Below, piece after piece: positions 21,414 to 33,660 of a DNA stretch of 64,000 nt. The notes beneath the pieces were generated by a model that did not search any database, was not told the origin of the DNA, and saw only the letters and a list, made by a program, of their open reading frames with translations. Source of the DNA: Eonycteris spelaea (taxonomy: Eukaryota; Chordata; Mammalia; Chiroptera; Pteropodidae). The DNA lies in the NCBI GenBank assembly GCA_003508835.1, contig PUFA01000693.1, positions 1-64,000 of the forward strand. Direction: 5' to 3'. The position numbers and the translations under genes are program-made. The stretch's first letter is position 1. Every line of letters starts with the position of its first letter.

Positions 21414-23919
21414 ATACATCTCATGTACAAGATTTACAAATATTTTCAACTTTGAGAGCTGTTATCACTAATAATTTTGCTACTTTTTAATTTATTGAAC
21501 TAACACTTCTTATGTGTTGATTATTTATATAAACCCAACATTATTTATAAAAATATTTTAACTATCATGTTTTCTTGCTTATTGTTCAATATATTTGTGT
21601 AAAAATGTTACAAATATTTTTACTTTATTTAACTAAAAAAATATTTAAATTGTAAAAGTATTAATAGTTTTCTAATTTTTACATTGAGTGTGATTTGATC
21701 ATTCTCTTCTTACCTGACATTATTTATTAAACCATCCCCTATAAATATAACATTTTTTTTTGCTTCTTTGCTATACAGCCACCATTGCTTTCTGTTTTTC
21801 TAATATTCCTGTTCTTTTATTTTACATGAATATTTAATGTTACTACATCCCCCACATATACACATATCAATCAAAGTTTTACCTTATTTAATGTTTTTAT
21901 GTAATTTTTTATTAAAATTAATGATATTGAAATGTATGGCTTTCAGCTATGTTTTAGTCAATATATTCATGCTTTACTAGATGAAGCCAAAAAGAGAATA
22001 GCTAACAAAACCTGTGAATGTCATGACATTAAAAAAATAAGCCTATGAGATGGAAAGAGTGAAAGAATCAATATTTAAGAATCACAGAAAGTCAAAAGCA
22101 ACCAAAAATTATTAATAGATGTAGTTCTTCATTTAGGCAGAAATACCGTGTACAGTGAGATATTAATATATCAAAGTAATTTTGGATTTAGTTTGTCAGG
22201 TGTAAAGTAACATAGGCCATGTAATTTTCTTGGGCCTATTAAAAATGGGAAGACACACACTCTGTAAGCAATAATTAGATAAAGGCTAGTGCGAAGACAA
22301 AATGAAGGAGCAATCCCACTCATCTCCACACTGGTCAAATAAAATCAAAGACAATGTGCTAATTCATATTCGGCACACTTCAATGGACAAAGATAAGCAA
22401 TATTATGGCCAGGAGGTAGTGCCCAAGTGGCGGGGGTGTAGAGGGAAAAAATCAAATACAAAATGGTTGAATTGATGTGAGAATATATAATCTGTGGAAG
22501 AGAGACATACAAAGAGCTTTGGGGAAAACATAAAGCTTTAAACTGACCAGAATGGTATTTCTGTTCAATTTACTGACAAACATTACCCACTTTTAGAGAA
22601 CAAAATTATGTAACATATTTACAAGCAATGCGTTCACGGACTTATATATCATTTGATATTTAACTGTTAAAAAAGAAAATATAGAGCTTTATAGAAACAA
22701 TGTTAAAACAAATAGCTTTATCAAAAATGGATGAAAGGAGTGACAAATAGTATGTTTCATCAGAAAGCAGAAATGTGGACACTTGTTGCTAAATGTACAT
22801 ATAATTTATTGCTTTGGCTGAGAAATTGGAAAGTATTGATTCTAAGATTCTCTTATAATGTTCTGTTTAATCATCAAATTATTGAATATGTCCATGCATC
22901 ACTCCTGAGTCTCAGAAGAGGCCTTGGGATATTTCAGCCATTTAAGAAAACTTATTGCTTCCAGATTTGTTACTAAAGAAAGAGGTGGTAAATATTGGCC
23001 AAGAAATTTTGAAATTTTGCCAACGGGAGATGAATCTGATGAAGATGTCTGTCAAAAACTCTGATTTTCTGACTTGGGCTCCAAACCTCAACATCTCAAA
23101 ATTGTACAATCATATTTACCGTGTGTTGCAAAACAAAAAAAAATCAATAAAATATATTTATTAGCTACATTTGTGTTGAGAGTGTGTCAGATTTATTAAC
23201 ACAATGGAAAAGGAAACAGAAAAATGGAAAAAAGTACAGACTTAGAGTGGATATGCAAATAGAAGATTTATTTACCTGGAAAACAGAATAAGCAGCAGCA
23301 ACAACAACAACAAATGTTTAGTAAAGACTGAGGTTTTATTTTACCAATCGTAAAATCATCACACCCTGATCATGTGTTACATAAGAAGACTGTGTGTCAG
23401 AATAATCTGAAGTGCTGGATATGGTAAGAGCTGGTGAAAAAGAATAGATAACACATTTAAAGAGCAAATGATAAAGATATATCTACAGTCCATTATAAAG
23501 ACATGCTTATCTTCCAATAGTGTTGCCTAATACCCACAGTTAGCATGAGCTAGCAGAAGATGCCAACAGAAGTCAGAAGCAGAGTGACAAGGAACAAGTT
23601 TTTATTTCTAAATGGGCCATCGAAATTGAGTTTTTTCAGGGTTAACAAAAATTGCAAAATAAAGTTTATTATTTCTTATTTTTGATTTTTCTATTTAAAA
23701 ATACATACATATCACATTTTCATCCCTGAAGATAAGGCTTGTATCTTCATATGAGACTCATGTGAGGTGCTATTCACTACAGATCTGTTCAGATGAACAT
23801 ATCTTTGATGTAAACTCAACCCCCCCCACACACAAATATGTCATATTTTCTAATGTGGTTGATTTTATGTATAATAAACATGAGAATCAAAGCAGAAGGT
23901 AATGTTTGAGCATAAAGTC
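21414..23919. other. Distal 3' flank of OR-B
   Basis: No gene is supported. It includes the 21955-23480 stretch that is nearly identical to 13880-15390. Beyond 23640 it enters a block (R) absent from S1 and shared with S3 and S4. Confidence 0.6.
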
Positions 23920-24070
23920 TATGTAAATCCTCCGACCACTTCTTACTATATATACACGACTGCAATCCTAATCCCACCACCTTCGTCTCCCACACAGGTC
24001 GTTGCAATAACTTCCTATCTGGTCTCCCTTCTTTCACTCTTGTTCACACTAAGTATATTGTGTTCTGATT
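23920..24070 (+). mobile_element. L2 LINE fragment (unit B)
   Basis: The stretch 'acgactgcaatcctaatccc' onward, with 'cgttgcaataacttcctatc' and 'tggtctcccttctttcactc', resembles the L2 3'-region segment 'tactgcaatagcctcctaac tggtctccc...' (split here). It is diverged. Copies are at 36030-36160 and 63055-63185. Open frames over it on both strands reflect this repeat and are not taken as genes. Confidence 0.5.
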
Positions 24071-26910
24071 CACACTCTTTTTCAGACACTTTACTCCCTG
24101 CTAATAACGTAAGAGAACACAACATGCATGATTAGTGATTATGACAGATTAAATGAATGGATGTAAATTATTGATCTTCAAAACGGGCCAAGTGTTCGAG
24201 GTAGACGACTCTATTCTTAGACCTGGGTGTTCACCAGAAAGTAAACCAGACAAATACCATGGAATTAAGGAGTTTCTGAAAGAAAAGAGTGTCAAATTAT
24301 GAAATGAAAAATAAAACACTATATTATATGGTTCAAAATAGAAATTACATTGGGAGCATATGAGAATATTCATTATAAAGATTTAACTTTGCATGTGAGA
24401 ATTATGGGTCACCTTGGGGACATATCAGTTTAGTCTAAAAGCTAAACAGATGTTTGGCGGACATCCTGACCAATCTGGAGGGTCCAAAGTTTTCTGTGCA
24501 TCTTGAAGAATATAGTACAGCACCTCATGTAGTTATATAACAAGAGAAACCTGATTCCTTTTTATCTTATTTGTCCCAGTCTATAAAGAAGGGACATACT
24601 TCCTGGAGGCAGATCACGCTAGCAGTTCTCATTTGTAGATAAGCATGCTGGAAACCCCACAAAAATGCCCTGTCAGTCATGATAAAGAGCACAGAGGGCT
24701 AATGCAAAAGAGCTATGTTGTACTAAAGAGAAGGAGGCTTAAAATACAAAAAGAGAAACCTATGTCAAATACTCAAAGAACATTGAAACAGAAAGAAACA
24801 GACATAATTACTAGTAGAATATCATGTAAGATAACGTTACCTCCATACATGCTTCGAAGTAGCTGAAATGGGATAAATACTTTAGCATAAAGTTTGTTCA
24901 TTTTCTGTCCTAATATTCTTGATTAAAAAATTTGTTTTTGCGGTCGCTTACATTTTGAATCAGCTAGAAACCTTCCCTGATGGCTGAGTAGATGTCATAA
25001 AATGAATAAATGCATCCAGTTTTTTTCATCAGCACACACAACATATTTCCATAAAAGTTAACCTATCGACAGAGTTCCACTTCTGAAAAGGTCTCTCACC
25101 ACCCACTGTGTTGAGGAGACCAGGCATGCCATGTTCATGTGATACAACATGTGACACATTTTTGCAACACTGTGGATAATCTAGATTTGGATAAATTATA
25201 GGAATAAAGGTAAGAAAGGCAAATACACATTAATTATTAAGAGTTGAAATACAATTTGAAGAACAATTTTTAACATTCTTTTGAAAGTAATACTTGTCAG
25301 TTAAGAAGTGTCTCTTCACCAAGGGCAATCTCCATTGAGGAGAACTTAATGCCAAGAATGGGTGAAGAGATAAGCAAGCCATCTATAAGGAATGTGTTTT
25401 AAAAAATAAACACAGCTGATTGCAAAAAAAAAAAAAAAAATAGAAAACAGTGTTTGAAAATTTAATTGCCACATGAGAGAAGATTCCCCTAGGTGAACGT
25501 GGCTGCTTCCTATTTAAGAGTAGCCAAAGTTTGACGCCAGCAAGAATGTCACAGAGTTACAGTGGCTCCTCAACATGACAGAAGATCCTAAAAAGTTTGC
25601 AAGTTAATAACCACCTCTACTCACATAGACATCTTCATGCAAATCTATAAAAGTAAGCTGTAATTGTTTTACTAGACTATTTTATTTAAAGAGAGTTCTT
25701 AATTGCAGGCTCAAGATACAAAAAATAAAACAGAAGGACAGAAAATTCTAAGATCTTTCTTTGAAAACGAGTTTACTTCTTATGATAACTCATATAGTTC
25801 CTTACTTTCTTAATTATAAAGTACTAAAAATCAGATGTAGGTCAAATAAAGTTAGTAAAGGCATTTAAAATCAGCATTATTCATTTAAGGTAATTCTGAG
25901 AACCAGCACTAATAAAACAGAGAAATATAAGAGCCTATTTCTCTGTGTTTATTTACCAAAGTATCAATGAAAAAAATATCAGGTGTCGGGGCTAACATGT
26001 GAAGATATGTGTAGTATAGTGATGAGATAGAAAACATAATCTTGTCATATATTAGTTTTAGTAAGTTAGATAAATTTCAAATATTAATAAAGAGTAGTGG
26101 AAATAGTCAAGCAAGACTGACTGACTGATATTGAATAGAATTAATATGAAGTGAAACAACATAGCATGTGTGCGTATGTGTGTGTGTTTAAGTTTCATTC
26201 ATAGGCTCCAGTCATTTGTATTCCCAGAATAAATAATAAGTGGAATTAATCAAAGTTACACTTTATTAGGCAAAGTTACAAGGGGAAGCTAGAGAAAGGG
26301 AATCGTTGTTAGTTCAATAGAACTCTTTGATATGAGGATCTTACCTAGAAAGAGACGGAAATGTAAAAAAAAATATTGGGATGAGTGGGTCATATTTATT
26401 GATTAAGTTAAAGTTAATTGATATTTATCATTCATTGTATGGAGGTGTTAATAGGGAAAGTTATTGAACAGTATGCCGAAATGAATGGTCTCCATATTTA
26501 ACATAAATGAGGGGAGAAGTGCATAAAGTAGCTTGATAAAATTGCATATACTTCTTCCCTCAGTAACAAAGGATTGGTCTAAAAAAATTAATTCTCATTA
26601 GCTTCTAAATGAAAGAATTTAAAACTCATTTTAAATAAAAATTAAACAAAAACTTTAAGCAAAACGCTTTAAATCGGAAGAAGGTGGAGTAAATCAATCA
26701 ATTCAGAAAAAATGTGTGAACCCACACAAACGTAGTAGCAGAAGCCTCTACCATAATTCCAGTCTTTAAGGGGTGAAATAATAAGAAATTTTGCATGATA
26801 AGCTCTAAATAAGAATGCACATTTCTCATTTTCTCTCATATCATTACCTCATTTTACAAAAAAACCTATGTGAGGTTATATTCTTGGATTGATTTCAAAT
26901 GCACATTACT
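24071..26910. other. Block R of unit B, no gene seen
   Basis: AT-rich intergenic DNA closely matched by 36161-38925 (unit C), and from its start by 63186-64000 (unit D). It holds an A-run near 25424-25440 that unit C lacks. It ends at about 26910, where homology to unit C stops and RTE-2 begins. Confidence 0.6.
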
Positions 26911-27385
26911 TAGCGGGTTTGCATGTAAGTTGACAGCCCTACCCCTGTTGCTCACTTTTTTATGAAGTCAGTATGTGCGTGTGAAGAAGGCTGTTGGGAA
27001 AAAAATGATTCATTTGAAATGTGGTGTTGGAGGAGAGCTCTAGAGATGCCCTGCACTGCCAGAAAGATGAACAAATGGTTTCTGGAGCAAATTCAGCCTG
27101 AAACGTTAGGCCAAAACGACAGAACTGAAGTTGTCTACTTCGGGCACATCTTGAGAAAGCAGAATTCTTTGGAAAAGATGATAATGCTGGCAAAAAATAG
27201 AAGGTAGCAGGGAAAGAGGAAGACCATGGAAGAGATAGACTGACTCCATAAAAGAAGCCATTGGTGTGAGTCTACAGGTGCTCAAGACAAATGTTGAGGA
27301 CAGGACATTGTAGATGTCACTCATTCTTAGGGTCGCCAGGAGTTTGAGCTGACTCAGCGTCCCGTAATAATAACGTGTGTTGGGT
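26911..27385 (+). mobile_element. RTE/BovB-clade fragment (RTE-2, unit C) at a duplication junction
   Basis: Same element as at 7430-7850. The first frame encodes 'SFEMWCWRRALEMPCTAR' and 'MNKWFLEQIQPETL', then is shifted by a small deletion ('gttaggccaaaac' against 'gttagttgaggccaaaac' at 54060). Downstream 'YFGHILRKQNSLEKMIMLA' follows, and the tail is near-identical to unit D. Confidence 0.85.
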
Positions 27386-27732
27386 CTTATCGTCAATTGC
27401 ACATTTAATGAGCAAGGAAACTTACTTAAGAGGCTTCTCTTGTGTGGGTATAAAAACAGTAGATGTCCACGGATGCCATCTGGACAGTCTCGATAACACA
27501 TTGCTCTCTCAGGTGCATAATTGAAATAGCTGCTAGCAGGTGAATGTGAATAGCAGGCAGAACATACACTTCAAAGACGGGGGAGCGGGGATAAAGAGCC
27601 CTTGATTGCCTAGGCCGCGCTCAAGGATCAACTGGTGGTCGTGTCCACTCTCTAGATGTCCTTCTCCAACAACTGTGTGATTCCATTTTGATTACATTCT
27701 GGAAAGGACAAAAGCATGGCATTATTCACACC

Positions 27733-27955
27733 AGTGGTTTCCCAGGGGTTATCAGAGGCTGAGGGAGGGTTTGTAATTGTCTACAAAGGGACATAACGGA
27801 ATTCACTAGGCTGGAGGAAATATTCCGTTTTGATTGTGATGGTGGTTACAAGACTGTATGTGTTTGTTTGGCAAAACTCACCAGTGTTTCACCTAAAAAC
27901 AGTGATCGATTACTGTAAGAAACATATTATACAATAAATCTGACTCTGAAAGATT
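27733..27955 (+). mobile_element. Old L1 3'-end fragment (unit C)
   Basis: Paralogue of 8165-8390, with the same landmarks. Confidence 0.7.
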
Positions 27956-29010
27956 GGAGGTTTCCAACTTATTATTTTACCAGTTTTAACTATATTTTAA
28001 ATTGCAATGTTATTATTGATTTTTTTCTGCTCTTTGTGAATTAAACTCCTTTCAAGATTTTCAATTATACTATTTTGTTCAATAAATTCAATCTCCTTGT
28101 TGATCCTTATTTTCTTTAGAGTTTAATAATCTTTTCTTTATTCATAACGTTCTCCCCTCCTTCTCCCATGATAACTCTCTGCGCTGATTCTTTTCCTGTC
28201 TCTCTTAACTCACATTTCTGGCTGCTCAATTACAAATTATTATTAAAGATTTCCATTTCTTAAATTGTTAATTAAATTTTATATATAATAAAATATATAT
28301 TATGTATTTGATAGATGTCATTTGGGAGTACTTTTTATTGGCACAATGGTGGGACCTGTACAGGTCTAGTTTTTAAGTAGTGTCTTTCATGATGTTGCAG
28401 ATTTTTCATTTGATACAGATATACTTTGCCTGCTCCGATCATTGAAAAATTGAATTTGCTAGAGGAAACACACATACACACACACGTGTACACATATATA
28501 ATCTTCTAAGTAAGATAAAATGAAACTAGACAAGAAAGCAAGGTAGCTGGGTACTAATTCTTTTTTTTAAAGACTGTGCTCAAGTCTATTCTACCTCTTA
28601 AGAATTTGTACTTTGGAAAGTTTTTTTAACAGCTTGAAGTTTTGCTCACTTCGTCTGCAAAATGTGTAATAGAATGCTTCCTCAAAGACTGGTGTAGATA
28701 ATAAGTTGAGAATTTAAATGGAAAAGTGTAATACAGAACTTGATGTACGAGGCATTCCCTATGCAGACAGATTCTCCATACATATGGACGCTCAGTGTGT
28801 TTTATTTCACTTTGTTTTCATTCTGTATTTAGGTCTAGAACGTCTGTACTTTCATGTCCTTGTAGGATCATAATCAGACAATATTTGCAATAAGCCAGCA
28901 CAAATCTGAAATAATAAAAACGTTGGATTTTCTTATTTATTGTTCCATTTGCTGGAATATTTCTTTAAACACTGTACAATGTCTTTAGTTCTTTCTCATT
29001 AATTTCACTG
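27956..29010. other. Distal 5' flank of OR-C, no gene seen
   Basis: AT-rich spacer, almost identical to 54908-55965 in unit D. No gene is supported. Confidence 0.6.
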
Positions 29011-29023
29011 AAGAACAGAGTTG

Positions 29024-29131
29024 GTGCTCGCTTCGGCAGCACATATGCTAAAATTGGAACAATAGAGAGAAGATTAGCATAGCTCCTGCGCAAGGATAAT
29101 ACACAAATTAGTGAAGTGTCCATATGTTTTT
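29024..29131 (+). pseudogene. U6 snRNA retro-pseudogene (unit C), 5' half of a U6/L1 chimera
   Basis: The best-preserved copy. 'gtgctcgcttcggcagcaca', 'gctaaaattggaacaat', 'agagagaagattagcat', 'gctcctgcgcaaggat' and 'gtgaagtgtccata' run in U6 order to a T-run. Substitutions and lost bases rule out a functional snRNA. The left target-site repeat 'aagaacagagttg' is at 29011-29023, abutting the first U6 base. Confidence 0.92.
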
Positions 29132-29568
29132 ATGGTTCATATATAAAATGGAATATTACTCAGCCATTGAAAAATGAAATCATAACCAACAATGTGGATG
29201 GACCTAGATGTTCTTATGCTTAGTGAAATAAGTCAGATAGAGAAAGATAAATACCATATGATTTCACTTACATGTGAATTTAAGAAACGAAAAGAACAAA
29301 CTAATCTAAAACAGACTTACAAATATAAGGGACAATCTGGTGACGGCAAGAAGGGAGGAGATTTGGGGCACTTTGAGAAAATGGTGAAGTGTTAAAGAAG
29401 TAGATAGTAGTTGATTGATGGTCACGAGGATGGGAGCACTGCATAAGGAATGCAGTTAGCATTAATGGAATGGCTAGGTGTAGAAGCAGAGGATAGAGAA
29501 AGAAACTATATAAATGTCTTCTCAATTTACTGTACACTTGAAACTAATAGTAAAATAAAATTTTATAG
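29132..29568 (+). mobile_element. 5'-truncated L1 tail fused to U6 (unit C)
   Basis: L1 3' sequence starts directly after the U6 T-run ('aaaatggaatattactcagc', 'gtggatggacctagatgtt', 'taaataccatatgatttcac') and ends with 'gtaaaataaaatttta', followed by a degenerate right repeat 'agaacagtgttg' (about 29567-29578). Confidence 0.85.
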
Positions 29569-30792
29569 AACAGTGTTGAATTTGAAGTTGAACTTACCCA
29601 GAACACACATACACGCAAACACATGCACACAGACACACACTCATTAGCAAACCGGAGAAGAATAATAAAATAATAAAAAGTTAGTGGGCTAGGAGTCCAT
29701 TTGAAATAGGCTAAAATACAAAAGAGAGACAAGGTAATAAGCAATTACTTTTTTCTTTTTACTTTGGCAAAAGACTTTAAAGAAACACAGAGATCAGGAT
29801 CGACTTTGTGATGTAATGCATGATTCCATGTATTTCCGTGTGACTATATTTTTTTTCTCTTGAGAATGGGAGTTTCCTTTAGAGGATTGAGTCCACAATT
29901 AAACCCTATAATCTCATCCCCATAATTACTCATTTCTCTTTACAGAAAACAAAATTAAAGTACAGCAACCTGTACGTACTCAGAAGTAGTCTTACTTGAT
30001 CTTTCAAATAAGTCCTGCAAATTTCACTGTATTTCATTTCACTTAAAAAATGAAATTCTCCTTTTTTTTCATTTTTAAGCTACAAATGAGAACTCAATAA
30101 AAAAGAAAAACGCCAACTACACAAGTAAGACTGGACTGGAAGCGTCTGAGGATTTGGTGCTGTTATTCACTGCGGAGGAAAGGTATAGTGTCGGATGCTA
30201 CATGACTTAATTTGATAATGTGCTTTGTAATGAGAACAATTATTTGTTTCCTTTTAAAAGAATACAAAATCATTCTAAGGGTATAATAGATGTCAAAATA
30301 TCGATCATTTGAAATGGTCATTACTTTCACTGTTTGGATTATATGAGAATTTTGGAGTTAACGATTAAACAGAGTGGTCTTCAGGGAAAAAAAAATGTAT
30401 TTGAGTTAAACCACACACCTGTTCACAGAATGGAGGCTACTTAAACAGCAGATTTGTATCCTTCGTATTTAGGGTGTGGGATGGGAGAGAAAAACTAGAA
30501 CTACGTACGTCACATTTGCAGAAACTGAAGTGGAGTGTGTGGACTTGCTAGTGCTTTGAGACGAACACAGCCAGATTTAGTAGACAATTGCTTAATAAAT
30601 TTACATGTTTGACCACTTGTTCACTAATTTTCCTCTTTCTTCAGTCATTCTTTTTACTATGGTATATTATTCTAGGTTTTTTTTTTTTCCCCATGCGTGA
30701 GTATTCTCATCAACATTTTTACAATTTTCTGTAAATGTGGAGGAGAAATATCTACACTTAATGCAAGTTTAAGGAGACGCTATTTGAAATAT
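29569..30792. other. Proximal 5' flank of OR-C
   Basis: No gene was seen. A candidate splice acceptor ('ctctttcttcag', AG ending at 30644) lies 149 bases before the ATG. The open frame extends upstream of that ATG to 30697, but the paralogues do not preserve it. Confidence 0.5.
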
Positions 30793-31736
30793 ATGGCTAG
30801 AACAAATTGTACTTTGGTGACTGAGTTCATCCTGTTGGGATTGGCAGACACACTGGAGATACAAATCACCCTCTTCTTGTTGTTTTTCGTGATGTACACA
30901 CTTACGGTTTGGGGAAATATTGGCATGATGCTCTTAATCAGGGCTGACTCCCGACTTCACACACCCATGTACTTCTTCCTGGCCAACCTGTCCTTTGCGG
31001 ACATTTGTTATTCCTCCACAGTCACACCAAAGATGCTGGTGGATTTACTGTCAGAGAAGAAAACCATCTCCTTTGCTGGCTGCTTTGTGCAGTTGTACTT
31101 CTTCATCGCCTTGGCCACAACCGAGTGCATCCTGTTCGGGTTAATGGCCTACGACCGTTACGTGGCCATATGCAACCCTCTGCTTTACCCCATGATCATG
31201 ACCAGGACTGTCTGCCTTAAAATGGCAGCAGGGGCACTTACAGCAGGGCTGTTGAACTCCATGGTAAACACAAGTTATGTAAGCAGCTTGCCATTCTGTG
31301 GCTCCAATGTCATCAACCACTTCTTCTGTGATTGCACTCCGCTTTTTAAGCTCTCATGTTCTGACACATGGCTGATTGAAAAACCACTTCCATTTTTGCT
31401 GGTGTGAATATGATCGGGACTCTGCTGGTCATTCTTGCCTCCTATTCCTATGTTCTCTTCTCTATCTTTCGCATGCATTCAGGGGAGGGGAGACGCAAAG
31501 CGTTCTCAACGTGTGCCTCTCACCTGACAGCTATAACTCTATTCTATTCCACTGCCATTTATACTTATCTGAGACCCAATTCCAGCTACTCCCTGAGTCA
31601 GGACAAAGTGGCTTCTGTGTTCTACACAGTGGTCATCCCCATGTTAAACCCTCTGATCTACAGTCTCAGGAATAAGGAAGTAAAGGCGGCTTTCTGGGAT
31701 GTAATTACCAGGAAAAGGATTCCTTCATTTCTGTGA
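30793..31736 (+). pseudogene. Olfactory receptor, class II, OR5-like (OR-C), one frameshift
   Basis: The best-preserved receptor of the array. The ATG at 30793 is chosen because it gives the family N terminus '[12 protein letters not shown]' with the N5 sequon; an upstream in-frame ATG at 30697 would add 32 residues not found in ORs. GN is at residues 41-42, '[14 protein letters not shown]' at 55-68, the loop cysteines at about 97 and 179, '[10 protein letters not shown]' at 118-127, and 'HFFCD' at 176-180. One base is missing around 31380-31397, in extracellular loop 2 just before TM5, so translation as written ends after residue 204. The rest ('[10 protein letters not shown]', '[10 protein letters not shown]', '[12 protein letters not shown]') is open in the next frame to 31736, where the corrected length would be 314 residues. 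It may be functional if the missing base is a sequence error. Confidence 0.92.
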
Positions 31737-32864
31737 CTGGTTAATTTTCTGAACTAGATAGAGTATTCAGTAAACTTTCAAAGGCTGGTTCTAGCCAATG
31801 ATTGTTTGTTATAATATTTGCTAAGTAATCATGTTTTGTAATACTCAACTAAATTACCAAACTATGTGAAATGATATCTTCATAAAATTATCCTATCTCT
31901 TCAGTAGGTCTTAAGAATTGAGGATTATTTGTAATAAAACCTCGCATTGGAAAAGGAAGATATTGACTGTTTAGAGACAAAATTCACTATATCACATGAA
32001 CTTAGCCATTGAAATTACTTGTAATATTCATTTGTTATTTCCTCATACATTTCTTTCCACCACTTATGATTTGTGATTGTTATATATCACTTATGTCAAA
32101 ACGTGTTAAATTGAAAAGAGTTAACCATTTTTAACTGTCAAATGATCTCCTGAGAAGATAATTTTAAATTGAAAAACTATAGTTTTAATTGCTACTGTAA
32201 AATACCCAGCTTTTTATTTCTCTTATTGCCTTTATATACACATAAATATTTCTTAAAGAATAAGTGTGAATTTGTGCAAAAGTGTGCTATCAGGAAAACT
32301 GTTGCCTGACTAGAGTACACCAATTAAAACATTTCTCCTACACCCTTCTCTTCTCAAAAATTTCCAATTTTCTTACTTTGTCTCTCCCAGACTCACCCCC
32401 ACACACTATCTATGTGCACACATATTTGGCTGCTTCAAAGAGTTCATGGCATGAAGAGTTCAATGGATAAATATGACACATTTTCTTTCAAATATGCTCT
32501 TAGATTTTCTGAGTATAAACATTTCCTAACAATTTCCAATAAAAATCAATGAGACTAATCTTAATATTAAAGCTGAGCATTATCACTATGAAGGTAGACA
32601 GGAAATTGGGTTAGTAGAACCCTGAAAGAATTGAATGGGAGCCAGGCCTTGCTAAGGACACAGCCACATTTACAGTTTCAAGAGGGAAATTCCCCATGTC
32701 CCTTTCATTACCCTTGTCACTGAAGTCACACTTGATAGAAACTACAACGTACAAGTCATCTGGGATGTCACAAAGAGGCCATCCACCTTGACCATTCAAT
32801 AATGTCCTCAATGGTCCACGTAGGTGATTTAGGCAAGACCAATGTTAGTGAAGGAGTCCGTGGA
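31737..32864. other. 3' flank of OR-C, no gene seen
   Basis: AT-rich DNA paralogous to the other OR 3' flanks. No gene is supported. Confidence 0.6.
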
Positions 32865-33055
32865 TTCTGAGCACCCGTGGGTCATGTTCTCAGTCCACAG
32901 GTTCACAGCGTTAGATGGTACCGGAAGCCCTCGGTAGAATGGCCACGCTGTTCTCAGAGATGCTCGCTCTTTCCGTGTAGCCTGCCTGCTTCTTATGCAC
33001 CAGCTGGCAGCCATTGGCTGGATGCTTTCCGCTTTCCCTGTCCTTAGTATTTATT
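32865..33055. repeat. GC-rich conserved block, copy 4 of 6
   Basis: The same block as at 1365-1560, 1.13 kb downstream of the OR-C stop. Function is unknown. Confidence 0.5.
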
Positions 33056-33261
33056 GAAATCATACATTAAAGCAAGATGTTTCACTAGTAAACACTGTTA
33101 TTATATTCCTTTCATTATATGCTTTAATTTGCAGTAAAACAGAAATAGAAACAATGTTTGAGAGATGAATACAATTCTTCTGAGATTTGGGGTTTTAGAC
33201 CTGTCATAATTTGAGCCATATTCTCTGCTCTCGAGATCAGCATTTCTACAATTAATTAATC

Positions 33262-33660
33262 TCATGCATGGACCATGGGATGATCATGCTAAGTGAAAAA
33301 AACCAGAGGGAATAAGTTGAAAACCACATGATATCACTTATATGTGGTATATAAACCTAAAAGCAACAAACAAACATGACAAACAAATAGAGACTCATGG
33401 ACATGAACAGTGGTTACCAGAGAGTAGGGGACAGGGAGCTGGTACATGAGGTAAGAGGATTCAAATATTTGGTGACAGAAAGAAATCTATGGGATATGAA
33501 CACACAATGCAATACATATATATATGTATATGTATATATGTATATATATATCACACACACACACACATATATATGTATGACTTAAGGATGAATTGTACAC
33601 TTAAAACACTAGATTTTGTTAACTAATGTCACTATAATAAAAAAAACTTAAATAAAAATT
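33262..33660 (+). mobile_element. L1 LINE 3'-end fragment downstream of OR-C
   Basis: Paralogous to 12986-13322. It contains a TA/TG/CA microsatellite at about 33514-33577 that is expanded relative to the other units. Confidence 0.8.

Noticed and set aside
23902..24135. 77-codon open frame repeated at 36008 and 63039, with a minus-strand frame opposite
   Set aside because: It overlies an L2 fragment in recently duplicated DNA, so shared openness is expected without selection.
30697..30792. Upstream extension of OR-C by 32 codons
   Set aside because: The added residues are not OR-like, and the paralogues do not keep this frame open; the ATG at 30793 matches the family start.
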